From contig JAFQQQ010000001.1 of assembly GCA_017410525.1 (NCBI GenBank), forward strand, positions 1-64,000: a stretch of 64,000 bases of DNA. Reading direction: 5' to 3'. Positions 43,573 to 51,172 of this stretch are shown here, piece after piece; positions within the stretch are counted from its first letter, which is position 1, and the number at the start of each line of letters is the position of its first letter. The notes beneath the pieces are model-generated. The model searched no databases, was not told where the DNA came from, and saw nothing but the letters and a program-made list of their open reading frames with translations. The DNA is from Bacilli bacterium. GTDB lineage: Bacteria; Bacillota_I; Bacilli_A; RF39; UBA660. The translations under genes were made by a program, and so were the position numbers.

Positions 43573-44173
43573 ATCTGTTGTAGAATTCAACTATTAGTGA
43601 TTCGTTAATTTCACCATTTAATTCAGATCTTTCTGGATATCTAACGAAAGTAGCAGCCATTTTAGCTTCATCGTAAGTAACGAACTCAACTCTTTTGCTT
43701 AAAGCTTCTAATGAAGATTTAACGATTGCTAATTCTTTATCAGATTCTTTAATAGCGATTACGTCACCTGGTTTACATCTGTAAGAAGGGATATCAACTT
43801 TTTTACCATTAACAGTAATATGTCCGTGGTTAACTAATTGTCTAGCACCTCTTCTTGTAGTAGCAAATCCAGTACGATATACTAAGTTATCTAATCTACT
43901 TTCTAGTAATTTGAATAAGTTTTCACCATGAACACCTTTCATTTTACCAGCATCTTCAAAAGTCTTTTTGAATTGTTTTTCGTTTAATCCGTACATAAAT
44001 CTAACTTTTTGTTTTTCTTGTAATTGTACACCATAGTTAGATAATTTTTTAGCTCTCTTAGAACCATGAGCACCTGGAGCATAAGGTTTTCTAGCTAATT
44101 CTTCTCCAGTTTCTAATGTTGAGAAACCTAAACGACGACTTATACGATAACTTGATTTAGTGTATCTTGCCAT
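43571..44173 (-). CDS. rpsD: 30S ribosomal protein S4
   Basis: A 200-residue primary 16S rRNA-binding protein. An N-terminal ARYTKSSYRISRRLG is followed by an S4 domain with LDNLVYRTGFATTRRGARQLVNHGHITVNGK near residues 90-120. AAAGGAGAA precedes ATG 44173. It is a single gene with its own strong promoter and a long leader, as in Bacillus where S4 represses itself. Confidence 0.97.
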   Translation of the reverse strand: MARYTKSSYRISRRLGFSTLETGEELARKPYAPGAHGSKRAKKLSNYGVQLQEKQKVRFMYGLNEKQFKKTFEDAGKMKGVHGENLFKLLESRLDNLVYRTGFATTRRGARQLVNHGHITVNGKKVDIPSYRCKPGDVIAIKESDKELAIVKSSLEALSKRVEFVTYDEAKMAATFVRYPERSELNGEINESLIVEFYNR

Positions 44174-44317
44174 AATTTTTCTCCTTTCTTTACGAAAAGA
44201 CCATTTTTGTCTAATTATAGGGAGTTTGTTTTAATATTTTCACTAATAAGCACTTAGTTACTAATAATCCATTTGGAACAAACACATTATAAAAATCAAA
44301 AATTGCTTTAATTCGCA
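44174..44317 (-). promoter_or_regulatory. Candidate S4 autoregulatory leader of rpsD
   Basis: The transcript from the rpsD promoter has a leader of about 140 bases. It can form a stem GTTTGTT (44283-44277, minus strand) with AACAAAC (44230-44224) around a ~46-base loop containing two copies of TTATTAGT. A structured leader on rpsD fits the known S4 repression in Firmicutes, but the fold is not proven here. Confidence 0.45.
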
Positions 44318-44323
44318 AGTCTA

Positions 44324-44352
44324 ATTATATAATTAAATGTATGATTTGTCAA
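44324..44352 (-). promoter_or_regulatory. Strong promoter of rpsD
   Basis: On the minus strand, TTGACA (44352-44347), a 17-bp spacer and TATAAT (44329-44324) give a perfect consensus. Confidence 0.9.
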
Positions 44353-44409
44353 GTAAAATATGATTAAAAGAGTAAAGAATGAAAGTTTTATGAAATAATT
44401 ATATTTTTG

Positions 44410-44438
44410 TTGCAAACATATATTCGTTTTGCTATAAT
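44410..44438 (+). promoter_or_regulatory. Promoter of BRO-N gene
   Basis: TTGCAA (44410-44415), 17 bp, TATAAT (44433-44438). It is divergent from the rpsD promoter. The interval 44174-44505 holds only these promoters and the rpsD leader. Confidence 0.75.
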
Positions 44439-44505
44439 ATTTTTATAGAAAAGAAGATATGAAAGAGAGATGATTTAAAATAAAAAATATAAAGGAGACG
44501 ATATA

Positions 44506-45336
44506 ATGCAAGAAAACAAATTAAAAACTATAACTAATCTTTTCGAAGGAAGAGAAGTTAGGAGTATGTGGAATGCTGAAATAGAAGATTACTATTTCAG
44601 TGTTGTAGATGTAATAACTGTATTAACAGACAGCCCTAGGCCAAGAAAATATTGGAATGATTTAAAAATGAAACTTTTAGAAGAAGGAAGTCAGTTGTCC
44701 GACAATATAGGACAACTGAAATTAAAGTCCAAAGATGGTAAATATTATAAGACAGATGTACTGGATACAGAAGGAATATTTAGACTTATAGAATCAGTTC
44801 CAAACAAAAAAGCTGAACCATTTAAACTATGGCTTGCTAAACTAGGAAGACAAGAAGTAGATAATGTATTTGATCCATCAAAAGGAATAGATAAAATGAT
44901 AGATTATTATACAAGAAAAGGATATCGTTTAGATTGGATAGAAGGAAGAATAAAAGCAATAATAAATAGAAAGAAATTAACAAATGCTTGGAAAGAACAA
45001 GGAATAGAAGAAAATAAAGAATATGCAATATTAACGAATGAAATATATAAAACTTGGTCAGGAATGGATGCTAAAGAATATAAAGAGTATAAAGGAATAA
45101 GAAAAGAATCTTTAAGAGATAATATGACAGATATAGAAGTATTACTTACTGATTTAGGTGAACTTGCTACAAGGGAACTAACTAAAAAACATAAACCATC
45201 TAATTTAGAAGAAAATAAAAAACTTGCTAAAAAAGGTGGTAATATTGCTAAGAATACTAGAAATGATTTAGAAAAAGAATTAGAAACCAATGTAATAGAA
45301 AGAACCAATAATTTAGATATAAAATATTTAAAGTAA
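44506..45336 (+). CDS. BRO-N / DinD-like phage antirepressor-type protein
   Basis: A 276-residue protein. Residues ~8-115 form a BRO-N domain (FEGREVRSMWNAEIEDYYFSV, then YWNDLKMKLLEEGSQLSD, GIFRLIESVPNKKAEPFKLWLAKLG). The C-terminal region (DWIEGRIKAIINRKKLTNAWKEQG ... GGNIAKNTRNDLE) resembles DNA-damage-inducible protein D. BRO-N domains bind DNA and occur in phage antirepressors, but this one stands alone between housekeeping genes. GGAGACGATATA precedes ATG 44506. Cellular role unknown. Confidence 0.82.
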   Translation: MQENKLKTITNLFEGREVRSMWNAEIEDYYFSVVDVITVLTDSPRPRKYWNDLKMKLLEEGSQLSDNIGQLKLKSKDGKYYKTDVLDTEGIFRLIESVPNKKAEPFKLWLAKLGRQEVDNVFDPSKGIDKMIDYYTRKGYRLDWIEGRIKAIINRKKLTNAWKEQGIEENKEYAILTNEIYKTWSGMDAKEYKEYKGIRKESLRDNMTDIEVLLTDLGELATRELTKKHKPSNLEENKKLAKKGGNIAKNTRNDLEKELETNVIERTNNLDIKYLK

Positions 45337-45338
45337 TA

Positions 45339-45366
45339 TTGACTTTGATTGTTAATTTAATATAAA
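45339..45366 (+). promoter_or_regulatory. Promoter of thyX
   Basis: TTGACT (45339-45344), 16 bp, TATAAA (45361-45366). It lies just after the BRO-N stop codon. Confidence 0.6.
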
Positions 45367-45387
45367 ATTGTTTTAGGAGGGTTAGAT

Positions 45388-46182
45388 ATGGAAGAAAAAA
45401 GTGCAAAAGTATATTTACTTGCTCATACAATGCCAGTAAATACTATAGATGGAAGTAAAAATCCAGAAAGGGTAGTGGCTGCTGCCGGTAAATTATGTTA
45501 TTCAAAAAGTGATGTTATGAATTTATATAATGGACTTGATGATGAGGCAACAGAAAAGTTTGTTAATATGTTAAGTAGTATGGGACATCAAAGTCCTATT
45601 GAACATATAAGTTTTACATTTGGAATAGAAGGAATTAGTAGAACTTGTTCTCATCAAATAGTTAGACATAGAATAGCTAGTTATTCACAACAAAGTCAAA
45701 GATATGTAGACTTACAAAACTCATTTAATTATATCATTCCAGAAGCAATAAAAAATAATGAAAAAGCTAAATTATTATATGAAAAAAGTATGTTAGCTGA
45801 TATGGATGTGTATAAAGAAATCACTCAGGCTTTAATAGATGAATATACACAAGGTATTACTGATAAAAAAGAAATTAGTAAATTAATAAAAAAAGCTTTA
45901 GAAGATTCTAGATTTGCTTTACCAAATGCTTGTGAAACTAAAATAATAGTTACTATGAATGCTAGAACTTTATTAAATTTCTTCAAAGAAAGATGTTGTA
46001 ATAGAGCGCAATGGGAAATTCGTGATGTAGCTAATCAAATGTTAGATATAGTTTTAGATGTTGCGCCTAATGTATTTGCTAATGCAGGTGCTCCTTGTAC
46101 TTTTGGCAAGTGTCCAGAAGGTCAAATGAGTTGTGGAAAAAGAGTTGAACCTAAGATAAAACAAATAATAAGAAGAAAATAA
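45388..46182 (+). CDS. thyX: Flavin-dependent thymidylate synthase
   Basis: A 264-residue enzyme making dTMP from dUMP with methylenetetrahydrofolate and FAD. The ThyX signature RHRX7S is at residues 93-103 (RHRIASYSQQS), followed by QRY. HQSPIEHISFTF and the C-terminal CGKRVEP region fit. TTAGGAGGG precedes ATG 45388. ThyX instead of ThyA is common in anaerobes and small genomes. Confidence 0.96.
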   Translation: MEEKSAKVYLLAHTMPVNTIDGSKNPERVVAAAGKLCYSKSDVMNLYNGLDDEATEKFVNMLSSMGHQSPIEHISFTFGIEGISRTCSHQIVRHRIASYSQQSQRYVDLQNSFNYIIPEAIKNNEKAKLLYEKSMLADMDVYKEITQALIDEYTQGITDKKEISKLIKKALEDSRFALPNACETKIIVTMNARTLLNFFKERCCNRAQWEIRDVANQMLDIVLDVAPNVFANAGAPCTFGKCPEGQMSCGKRVEPKIKQIIRRK

Positions 46183-46213
46183 TTTTTTCTTTTTTTATTT
46201 CCAGAAAAAAACA

Positions 46214-46242
46214 TTGTCGAAAAAAAATTAGTGTGATATAAT
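46214..46242 (+). promoter_or_regulatory. ezrA promoter overlapped by a Spo0A box
   Basis: TTGTCG (46214-46219), 17 bp, TATAAT (46237-46242) with extended TG (46234-46235). A perfect TGTCGAA 0A-box spans 46215-46221 across the -35. Spo0A binding here could repress or switch ezrA transcription (inference). Confidence 0.55.
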
Positions 46243-46259
46243 TATAATAGGTGATTGTA

Positions 46260-47984
46260 ATGGATAATTTAACACTTATAATGTTAACACTATTCCTAAT
46301 CTGTGCAGGTCTTATAATAGGTATATTAAACTTTGTACAAAGCAGAAAAAATAAAAAGTTTAAAAAGACATTAGAACAATTAGAGATAGAAAAGAATAAA
46401 CTTGCTACATCTCCAATCGTTCCTGAACTTGCTAAAGTAGAAAGTTTTTTAAATAATGATAAATTAAAAGCACTCTATGATGAATGGTCTACTAGATTAA
46501 AACAAATAAAAGAAGTACAAATTCCAAAATTATCAGATATGATTTTAGATGCAGAGTATTCTTTATCTCAAATGGACTATAAAAGTACTATGTATAAAAT
46601 TGCTAAATTAGAAATGGAACTTTATAAAGTTAGAACTAATTCAGATTTCTTATTTGGAGAAATAAAAGATTTAACATCTAGTGAAGAAAGAAGTAGAACA
46701 GTTATAACTGGTTATAAAGCGCGTTATAGAACTTTGTACCACAAATTTACAGAAGCAAAAGTAGAATATGGACAGTTTGCTGATGTAATTAATACTCAAT
46801 TTGAAGTAATTGCTAAAAGATTTGAAGATTTTGAATCTATAATGGATAATAATGAATATACAGAAGTAGATAAGATATTAAATATTATAGATGAACTACT
46901 TAATCACATGAATGTAGTTATAGAAGAAGTTCCTTCTATAGTTATAATGACAGATAATGTTATTCCTAAAAACATTAAAGAAGTGGAAGAAATATATCAA
47001 GCTATGTTAAAAGAAGGTTATCCACTTGATTATTTAAATGTAGAATATAATTTAAAAGAAATAAATAATAAAGTAGAAGAAATAATAGAAAGAACTAAAA
47101 AATTAGATATGAATCAAAGTTTATTAGAGTTAAAAGTTTTAGTTGAATATTTTGATGACGTATTTAAAGATTTTGAAAATGAAAAGATAGATAGAAGGAC
47201 TTATGAAGATAAACTTTTATCATTTAGTACTAAATTAACTAAAATAAATAGTGTAGTTGATGATATATATAATCAAATAGAAGAAGTAAAAAATATATAC
47301 AATCTAAAAGAAGAAGATGTTGGTATATTAAATGAAATAAGGGATGAAATAAATAATTTAAATACTAATTATAAAGTATTACAAGATCATACTAATTTTA
47401 ATAATTCATTTGCTTATTCTAAATTAGTTAAAGAAGTAGAAGGATTATCTAACAATTTATCTCATACTGAAGAAAAATTAGATATGTTATTAAACATAAT
47501 AGGAAGTATGCATGATGATGAAGTTAGAGCTAGACAACAGTTAGAAGAAATTAAAATGGTATTAAAAGATTCTAAATTACAAATGAGAGATTATAAATTA
47601 CCAGTAATACCTGATTATTATTATGTTGAACTTAATGAAGCAAATGTTGCTATTAGAGAGATAGTAAAAGAGTTAGATAAAAAACCAATTACTATTGAAG
47701 TATTAAATACAAGAGTTGATACTGCAAGAGATTTAGTTTTAAAATTGTATACTAAGACTAAAGATTTAATGAAGAATGCTATGTTTGCTGAAAAAGCAAT
47801 TGTATATGGAAATAGATATAGAAGTAGTCATAGTGAACTTAATAATCATTTAACTATATCTGAAAAATTATTCTATAAAGGTGAATATAAAAAATCATTT
47901 GAATTAACAGTAAATGTATTAAATAAAATAGAACCTGGAATATATAATAAAATATTAAATTTATATAGTTCTAAAGAAAAATAA
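46260..47984 (+). CDS. ezrA: Septation ring formation regulator EzrA
   Basis: A 574-residue membrane-anchored regulator of FtsZ ring assembly. One N-terminal transmembrane helix (~4-25) is followed by about 540 residues of coiled-coil spectrin-like repeats. The core DAEYSLSQMDYKSTMYKIAKLE and the C-terminal AEKAIVYGNRYRS match the family. ATG 46260 is used; the in-frame GTG at 46251 is part of the AGGTGAT ribosome site. It is monocistronic, and its end runs into the thrS T-box region. Confidence 0.92.
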   Translation: MDNLTLIMLTLFLICAGLIIGILNFVQSRKNKKFKKTLEQLEIEKNKLATSPIVPELAKVESFLNNDKLKALYDEWSTRLKQIKEVQIPKLSDMILDAEYSLSQMDYKSTMYKIAKLEMELYKVRTNSDFLFGEIKDLTSSEERSRTVITGYKARYRTLYHKFTEAKVEYGQFADVINTQFEVIAKRFEDFESIMDNNEYTEVDKILNIIDELLNHMNVVIEEVPSIVIMTDNVIPKNIKEVEEIYQAMLKEGYPLDYLNVEYNLKEINNKVEEIIERTKKLDMNQSLLELKVLVEYFDDVFKDFENEKIDRRTYEDKLLSFSTKLTKINSVVDDIYNQIEEVKNIYNLKEEDVGILNEIRDEINNLNTNYKVLQDHTNFNNSFAYSKLVKEVEGLSNNLSHTEEKLDMLLNIIGSMHDDEVRARQQLEEIKMVLKDSKLQMRDYKLPVIPDYYYVELNEANVAIREIVKELDKKPITIEVLNTRVDTARDLVLKLYTKTKDLMKNAMFAEKAIVYGNRYRSSHSELNNHLTISEKLFYKGEYKKSFELTVNVLNKIEPGIYNKILNLYSSKEK

Positions 47985-48032
47985 AAAAAGTATTCACAAA
48001 ATTATAAAAATGTGTTAAACTATAATACATAA

Positions 48033-48240
48033 AGAGAAAAACTGTGATTAGGACACGATTATTAATAGATGTTTTTAAAGAGAGTTTGCGGTAGGTGTGA
48101 GTAAACAAACAAATTAATAATTACTACCTATGAGTTGTTATCGAAAGATACACCGGATAAAACCGTTATTTAAATTAAGGTATAAATTAGGATGGTACCG
48201 CGACATCTATTCGCTCCTTGAGGGATAGATGTTTTTTTTG
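48033..48240 (+). ncRNA. T-box riboswitch (threonine) of the thrS operon
   Basis: Starts after TATAAT (48021-48026). Specifier region ATTACTACC contains ACT (48123-48125, Thr). The T-box sequence AGGATGGTACCGCG lies at about 48189-48202, and the terminator ACATCTAT/ATAGATGT with eight T residues at 48203-48239. It controls the unknown gene at 48257 and thrS through tRNA-Thr charging. Confidence 0.93.
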
Positions 48241-48256
48241 TAGTAGGGTGGTTTTT

Positions 48257-48769
48257 ATGGATAAGCAAGCTTTAATAAATTTAAAAAGAGAATTGGAATA
48301 TAATAGTATAAGTGTACAAAAATTTTTAATTAATTTTTGTGGAATATATAACGAAAGAATACATAATATGAAAATCAGTCATCAAGACATAAAAGAACTT
48401 ATGCCAGATTTAAAACGTGTAAGTTTTGAAAGTTTATTAAAAGATAAAACTTGTATTTACAATGGTGATATTATCCCCGTAAAAGACACCTTTAATAATA
48501 TTGTTCCATATAAAAATCCTATGATAGAGTATGAGATTCTTAGTGAATTTAATTGTGAGCCAGAGAAAGAACAAGATGTAATAGAGTATGAGGTAATTAG
48601 TGAAGATTTAAATATGTATGAATTATATCAACTTTGTAGATATTTTAAAACTCACAATAAAATGTTGGAATATAGGGCAACTTATAAAATTTTAAAAGAA
48701 CGAAAAGAGGAAAAACAAAATAAATATAATAAAAAAATTAAAAATTATAAAGGAGAGAAGAGAAAATGA
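48257..48769 (+). CDS. Unknown 170-residue protein in thrS T-box operon
   Basis: Soluble, charged protein not matched to a family. Residues ~85-120 contain two similar strings (IEYEILSEF and IEYEVISED), an internal repeat. The C-terminus is a Lys/Glu-rich helix (KERKEEKQNKYNKK). ATG 48257 follows GTAGGGTGG; the longer in-frame start at 48218 lies in the terminator and is rejected. It overlaps thrS by 4 bases (ATGA) and ends in TGA. Function unknown; regulation by threonine-tRNA charging is clear from the leader. Confidence 0.8.
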   Translation: MDKQALINLKRELEYNSISVQKFLINFCGIYNERIHNMKISHQDIKELMPDLKRVSFESLLKDKTCIYNGDIIPVKDTFNNIVPYKNPMIEYEILSEFNCEPEKEQDVIEYEVISEDLNMYELYQLCRYFKTHNKMLEYRATYKILKERKEEKQNKYNKKIKNYKGEKRK

Positions 48770-50523
48770 TAAATATAAAAGAAAACGAAAAATTAAATAT
48801 ATTAAATCATAGTTGCGCACATTTACTAGCCCACGCTTTAAAACATTTATATCCAAATGCTAAGTTTTGGGTAGGACCTGTTGTAGAAAACGGATTTTAT
48901 TACGATGTTGATTTAGGAGATCAAGTTCTTACTGAAGAAGATTTACCTTTAATAGAAAAAGAAATGAAAAAGATTGCTAAATCAGATAAGTTAATAAAAA
49001 GAATTGAACTTTCTAAAGAAGAAGCAAAAGAAATGTTTAAAGATGATTTATATAAACTTGATTTAATTGAAAGAATGGATGAAGAAGAAACTATAATATC
49101 AGCTTATAAACAAGATGATTTTATAGATTTATGTCGTGGTCCACATATGCCTACAACAAAATCAATGAAGTATTTTAAACTAATTAAGTTTAGTGGTGCT
49201 TACTGGAAAGGTGATGCTAAAAATAAAATGCTTCAAAGAATATATGGTGTATGTTTTGATACGGAAGAAGATTTAAATGATTATTTAAATGAACTTGAAG
49301 AAGCAAAATTAAGAGATCATAGAAAAATAGGTAAAGATTTAAGTATATTTATGTCTCATGACTTAGTAGGTAAAGGTATGCCTTTATGGTTACCAAATGG
49401 TGCTACTATAAGAAAACAATTGGAAAATTATATATATGAAAAAGAAAGAAAGATGGGTTATTACCACGTATATACACCTTGTGTGGGTACAGTTGATTTA
49501 TATAAAACATCTGGGCACTGGGATCATTATAAAGAAAATATGTTCCCAACTATGAAAGTAGATGAAGAAGAGTTTGTTCTTCGCCCTATGAACTGCCCCC
49601 ATCATATGTTAGTATATGGAAATGAACTACATTCTTATAGAGATTTACCAATAAGAATAGGTGAGTTTGCTACTGACTTTAGATATGAAGCAAGTGGCGC
49701 TGTTAAAGGCCTTGAAAGAGTTAGATGTATGTGTCAAAATGATGCTCATCTATTTGTAAGACCTGATCAAATAGGAGAAGAGTTTAAAAAAGTTGTTTCT
49801 TTAATACTTGATGTATATAAAGATTTTGGCTTAAAAGAATATAAGTTTAGATTATCATTAAGAGATCCTTTAGATAAAGAAAAATATTTTGATGATGACA
49901 ATATGTGGAATGAAGCAGAATCAACATTAAGAGAAGTATTAAATGAACTTGGCGTTGAATACTTTGAAGCAGTAGGTGAAGCTGCATTCTATGGACCAAA
50001 ACTAGACGTAGAAGTTAAACCTGCAGTAGGACCTGAAGTAACTCTTTCTACTTGTCAATTAGACTTTTTGCTTCCAAGAAAGTTTGAATTAACTTATGTA
50101 GATAGTGATGGTACTAAGAAAATTCCAGTAGTACTTCATAGGGCAATCTTTGGAACATTTGATAGATTTACTGCATTCATTCTAGAAGAAACAAAAGGAG
50201 TACTTCCATTATGGTTAGCTCCAATACAGCTTAATGTAATACCAGTAAATAATCAATATCACTTACAATACGCAAATGGAGTTTTTGAAGAATTAAAAGA
50301 AAATGGATTTAGAGTAGAACTAGATGATAGAGAAGAAAAACTTGGATATAAAATGAGAGAATCAGTAATGAAAAAAATACCATACTCAATAATACTCGGA
50401 CAAAAAGAAGTGGATAACAGAAACATAAGTTATAGAACTCATGGTAGTGAAGAAACTATTACAGTATCTATTGAAGAATTTATTAAACTAATAAGTGATA
50501 AAATAAAAAATAGAGAGGTTTAA
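48766..50523 (+). CDS. thrS: Threonyl-tRNA synthetase lacking the TGS domain
   Basis: A 585-residue class II synthetase charging tRNA-Thr. It begins directly at the editing domain (HSCAHLLAHALKHLYP at ~15-30; LCRGPHMPTT), so the ~60-residue N-terminal TGS domain found in most bacterial enzymes is absent. Catalytic motifs are PMNCPHH (zinc site), FRYEASG (motif 2) and HRAIFGTFDRF (motif 3). The anticodon domain is at the C-terminus. AAAGGAGAG precedes ATG 48766. Confidence 0.96.
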   Translation: MINIKENEKLNILNHSCAHLLAHALKHLYPNAKFWVGPVVENGFYYDVDLGDQVLTEEDLPLIEKEMKKIAKSDKLIKRIELSKEEAKEMFKDDLYKLDLIERMDEEETIISAYKQDDFIDLCRGPHMPTTKSMKYFKLIKFSGAYWKGDAKNKMLQRIYGVCFDTEEDLNDYLNELEEAKLRDHRKIGKDLSIFMSHDLVGKGMPLWLPNGATIRKQLENYIYEKERKMGYYHVYTPCVGTVDLYKTSGHWDHYKENMFPTMKVDEEEFVLRPMNCPHHMLVYGNELHSYRDLPIRIGEFATDFRYEASGAVKGLERVRCMCQNDAHLFVRPDQIGEEFKKVVSLILDVYKDFGLKEYKFRLSLRDPLDKEKYFDDDNMWNEAESTLREVLNELGVEYFEAVGEAAFYGPKLDVEVKPAVGPEVTLSTCQLDFLLPRKFELTYVDSDGTKKIPVVLHRAIFGTFDRFTAFILEETKGVLPLWLAPIQLNVIPVNNQYHLQYANGVFEELKENGFRVELDDREEKLGYKMRESVMKKIPYSIILGQKEVDNRNISYRTHGSEETITVSIEEFIKLISDKIKNREV

Positions 50524-50541
50524 AATAAACCTCTTTTTTTG
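50514..50541 (+). terminator. Intrinsic terminator of thrS
   Basis: AGAGGTTTA (50514-50522), loop AAA, TAAACCTCT (50526-50534), then T residues. The thrS TAA is at the top of the stem. Confidence 0.92.
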
Positions 50542-50584
50542 TTTAATTTTGTTTTTCATGATATAATTAATAATGTGGTGATAT

Positions 50585-51172
50585 ATGAAAAGATATGATG
50601 ATGTATTTTTATATAAATTATTAAGACCTTTAATAACTTTTCTTTTTAAATTATTATATAGACCTAAAATAGTAGGCGCTGAAAACATAAAAAGTAGTGG
50701 TGGAATAATATTAGCAGGTAACCATAATAAAAATTTAGATGGTGCTATTTTAATAAGTTCTACTAAAAGAAATATACATTTTTTAGGTAAAATAGAATTA
50801 TTTAAAGGTATTAAAAAAATATTTTTTAAAAACTTTGGTTTGATACCTGTTGATAGAAAAAAGAAAAATCATAAAGCGTTAGAATCTGCTTGTGAATATT
50901 TAAAGAATGCCAAAGTAATAGGTATATTTCCTGAAGGGACATTTGGTAGGGGAAAAATACTTTCGTTTAAAATAGGTGCAGTTAAAATGGCTTATGAAAC
51001 TAATAGTGAAATAGTACCTTTTGCAATAACTGGAGATTTTAAAATGTTTTCTAAGAATTTAAAAATAGAGTTTGGTAAACCTATAAAAATTAAAAGTGAT
51101 GATTTAGAGAAAGAAAATGAAAGGTTAAGAAATATAGTAGTAGGATTGGTGAATAATAATGAGCATATTTGA
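50585..51172 (+). CDS. PlsC-type lysophospholipid acyltransferase (copy 1)
   Basis: A 195-residue acyltransferase of phospholipid synthesis (1-acyl-glycerol-3-phosphate type). The catalytic motif H-x4-D is in GNHNKNLDG near residue 49 and the glycerol-phosphate site is FPEGTFGRG near 117. A hydrophobic N-terminal segment suggests membrane association. GTGGTGATAT precedes ATG 50585. It overlaps the acyl-CoA synthetase by 14 bases. Confidence 0.88.
   Translation: MKRYDDVFLYKLLRPLITFLFKLLYRPKIVGAENIKSSGGIILAGNHNKNLDGAILISSTKRNIHFLGKIELFKGIKKIFFKNFGLIPVDRKKKNHKALESACEYLKNAKVIGIFPEGTFGRGKILSFKIGAVKMAYETNSEIVPFAITGDFKMFSKNLKIEFGKPIKIKSDDLEKENERLRNIVVGLVNNNEHI

Noticed and set aside
44837-45308. 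Minus-strand ORFs within the BRO-N gene
   Set aside because: Overlapping shadows of a well-supported plus-strand gene without start signals.
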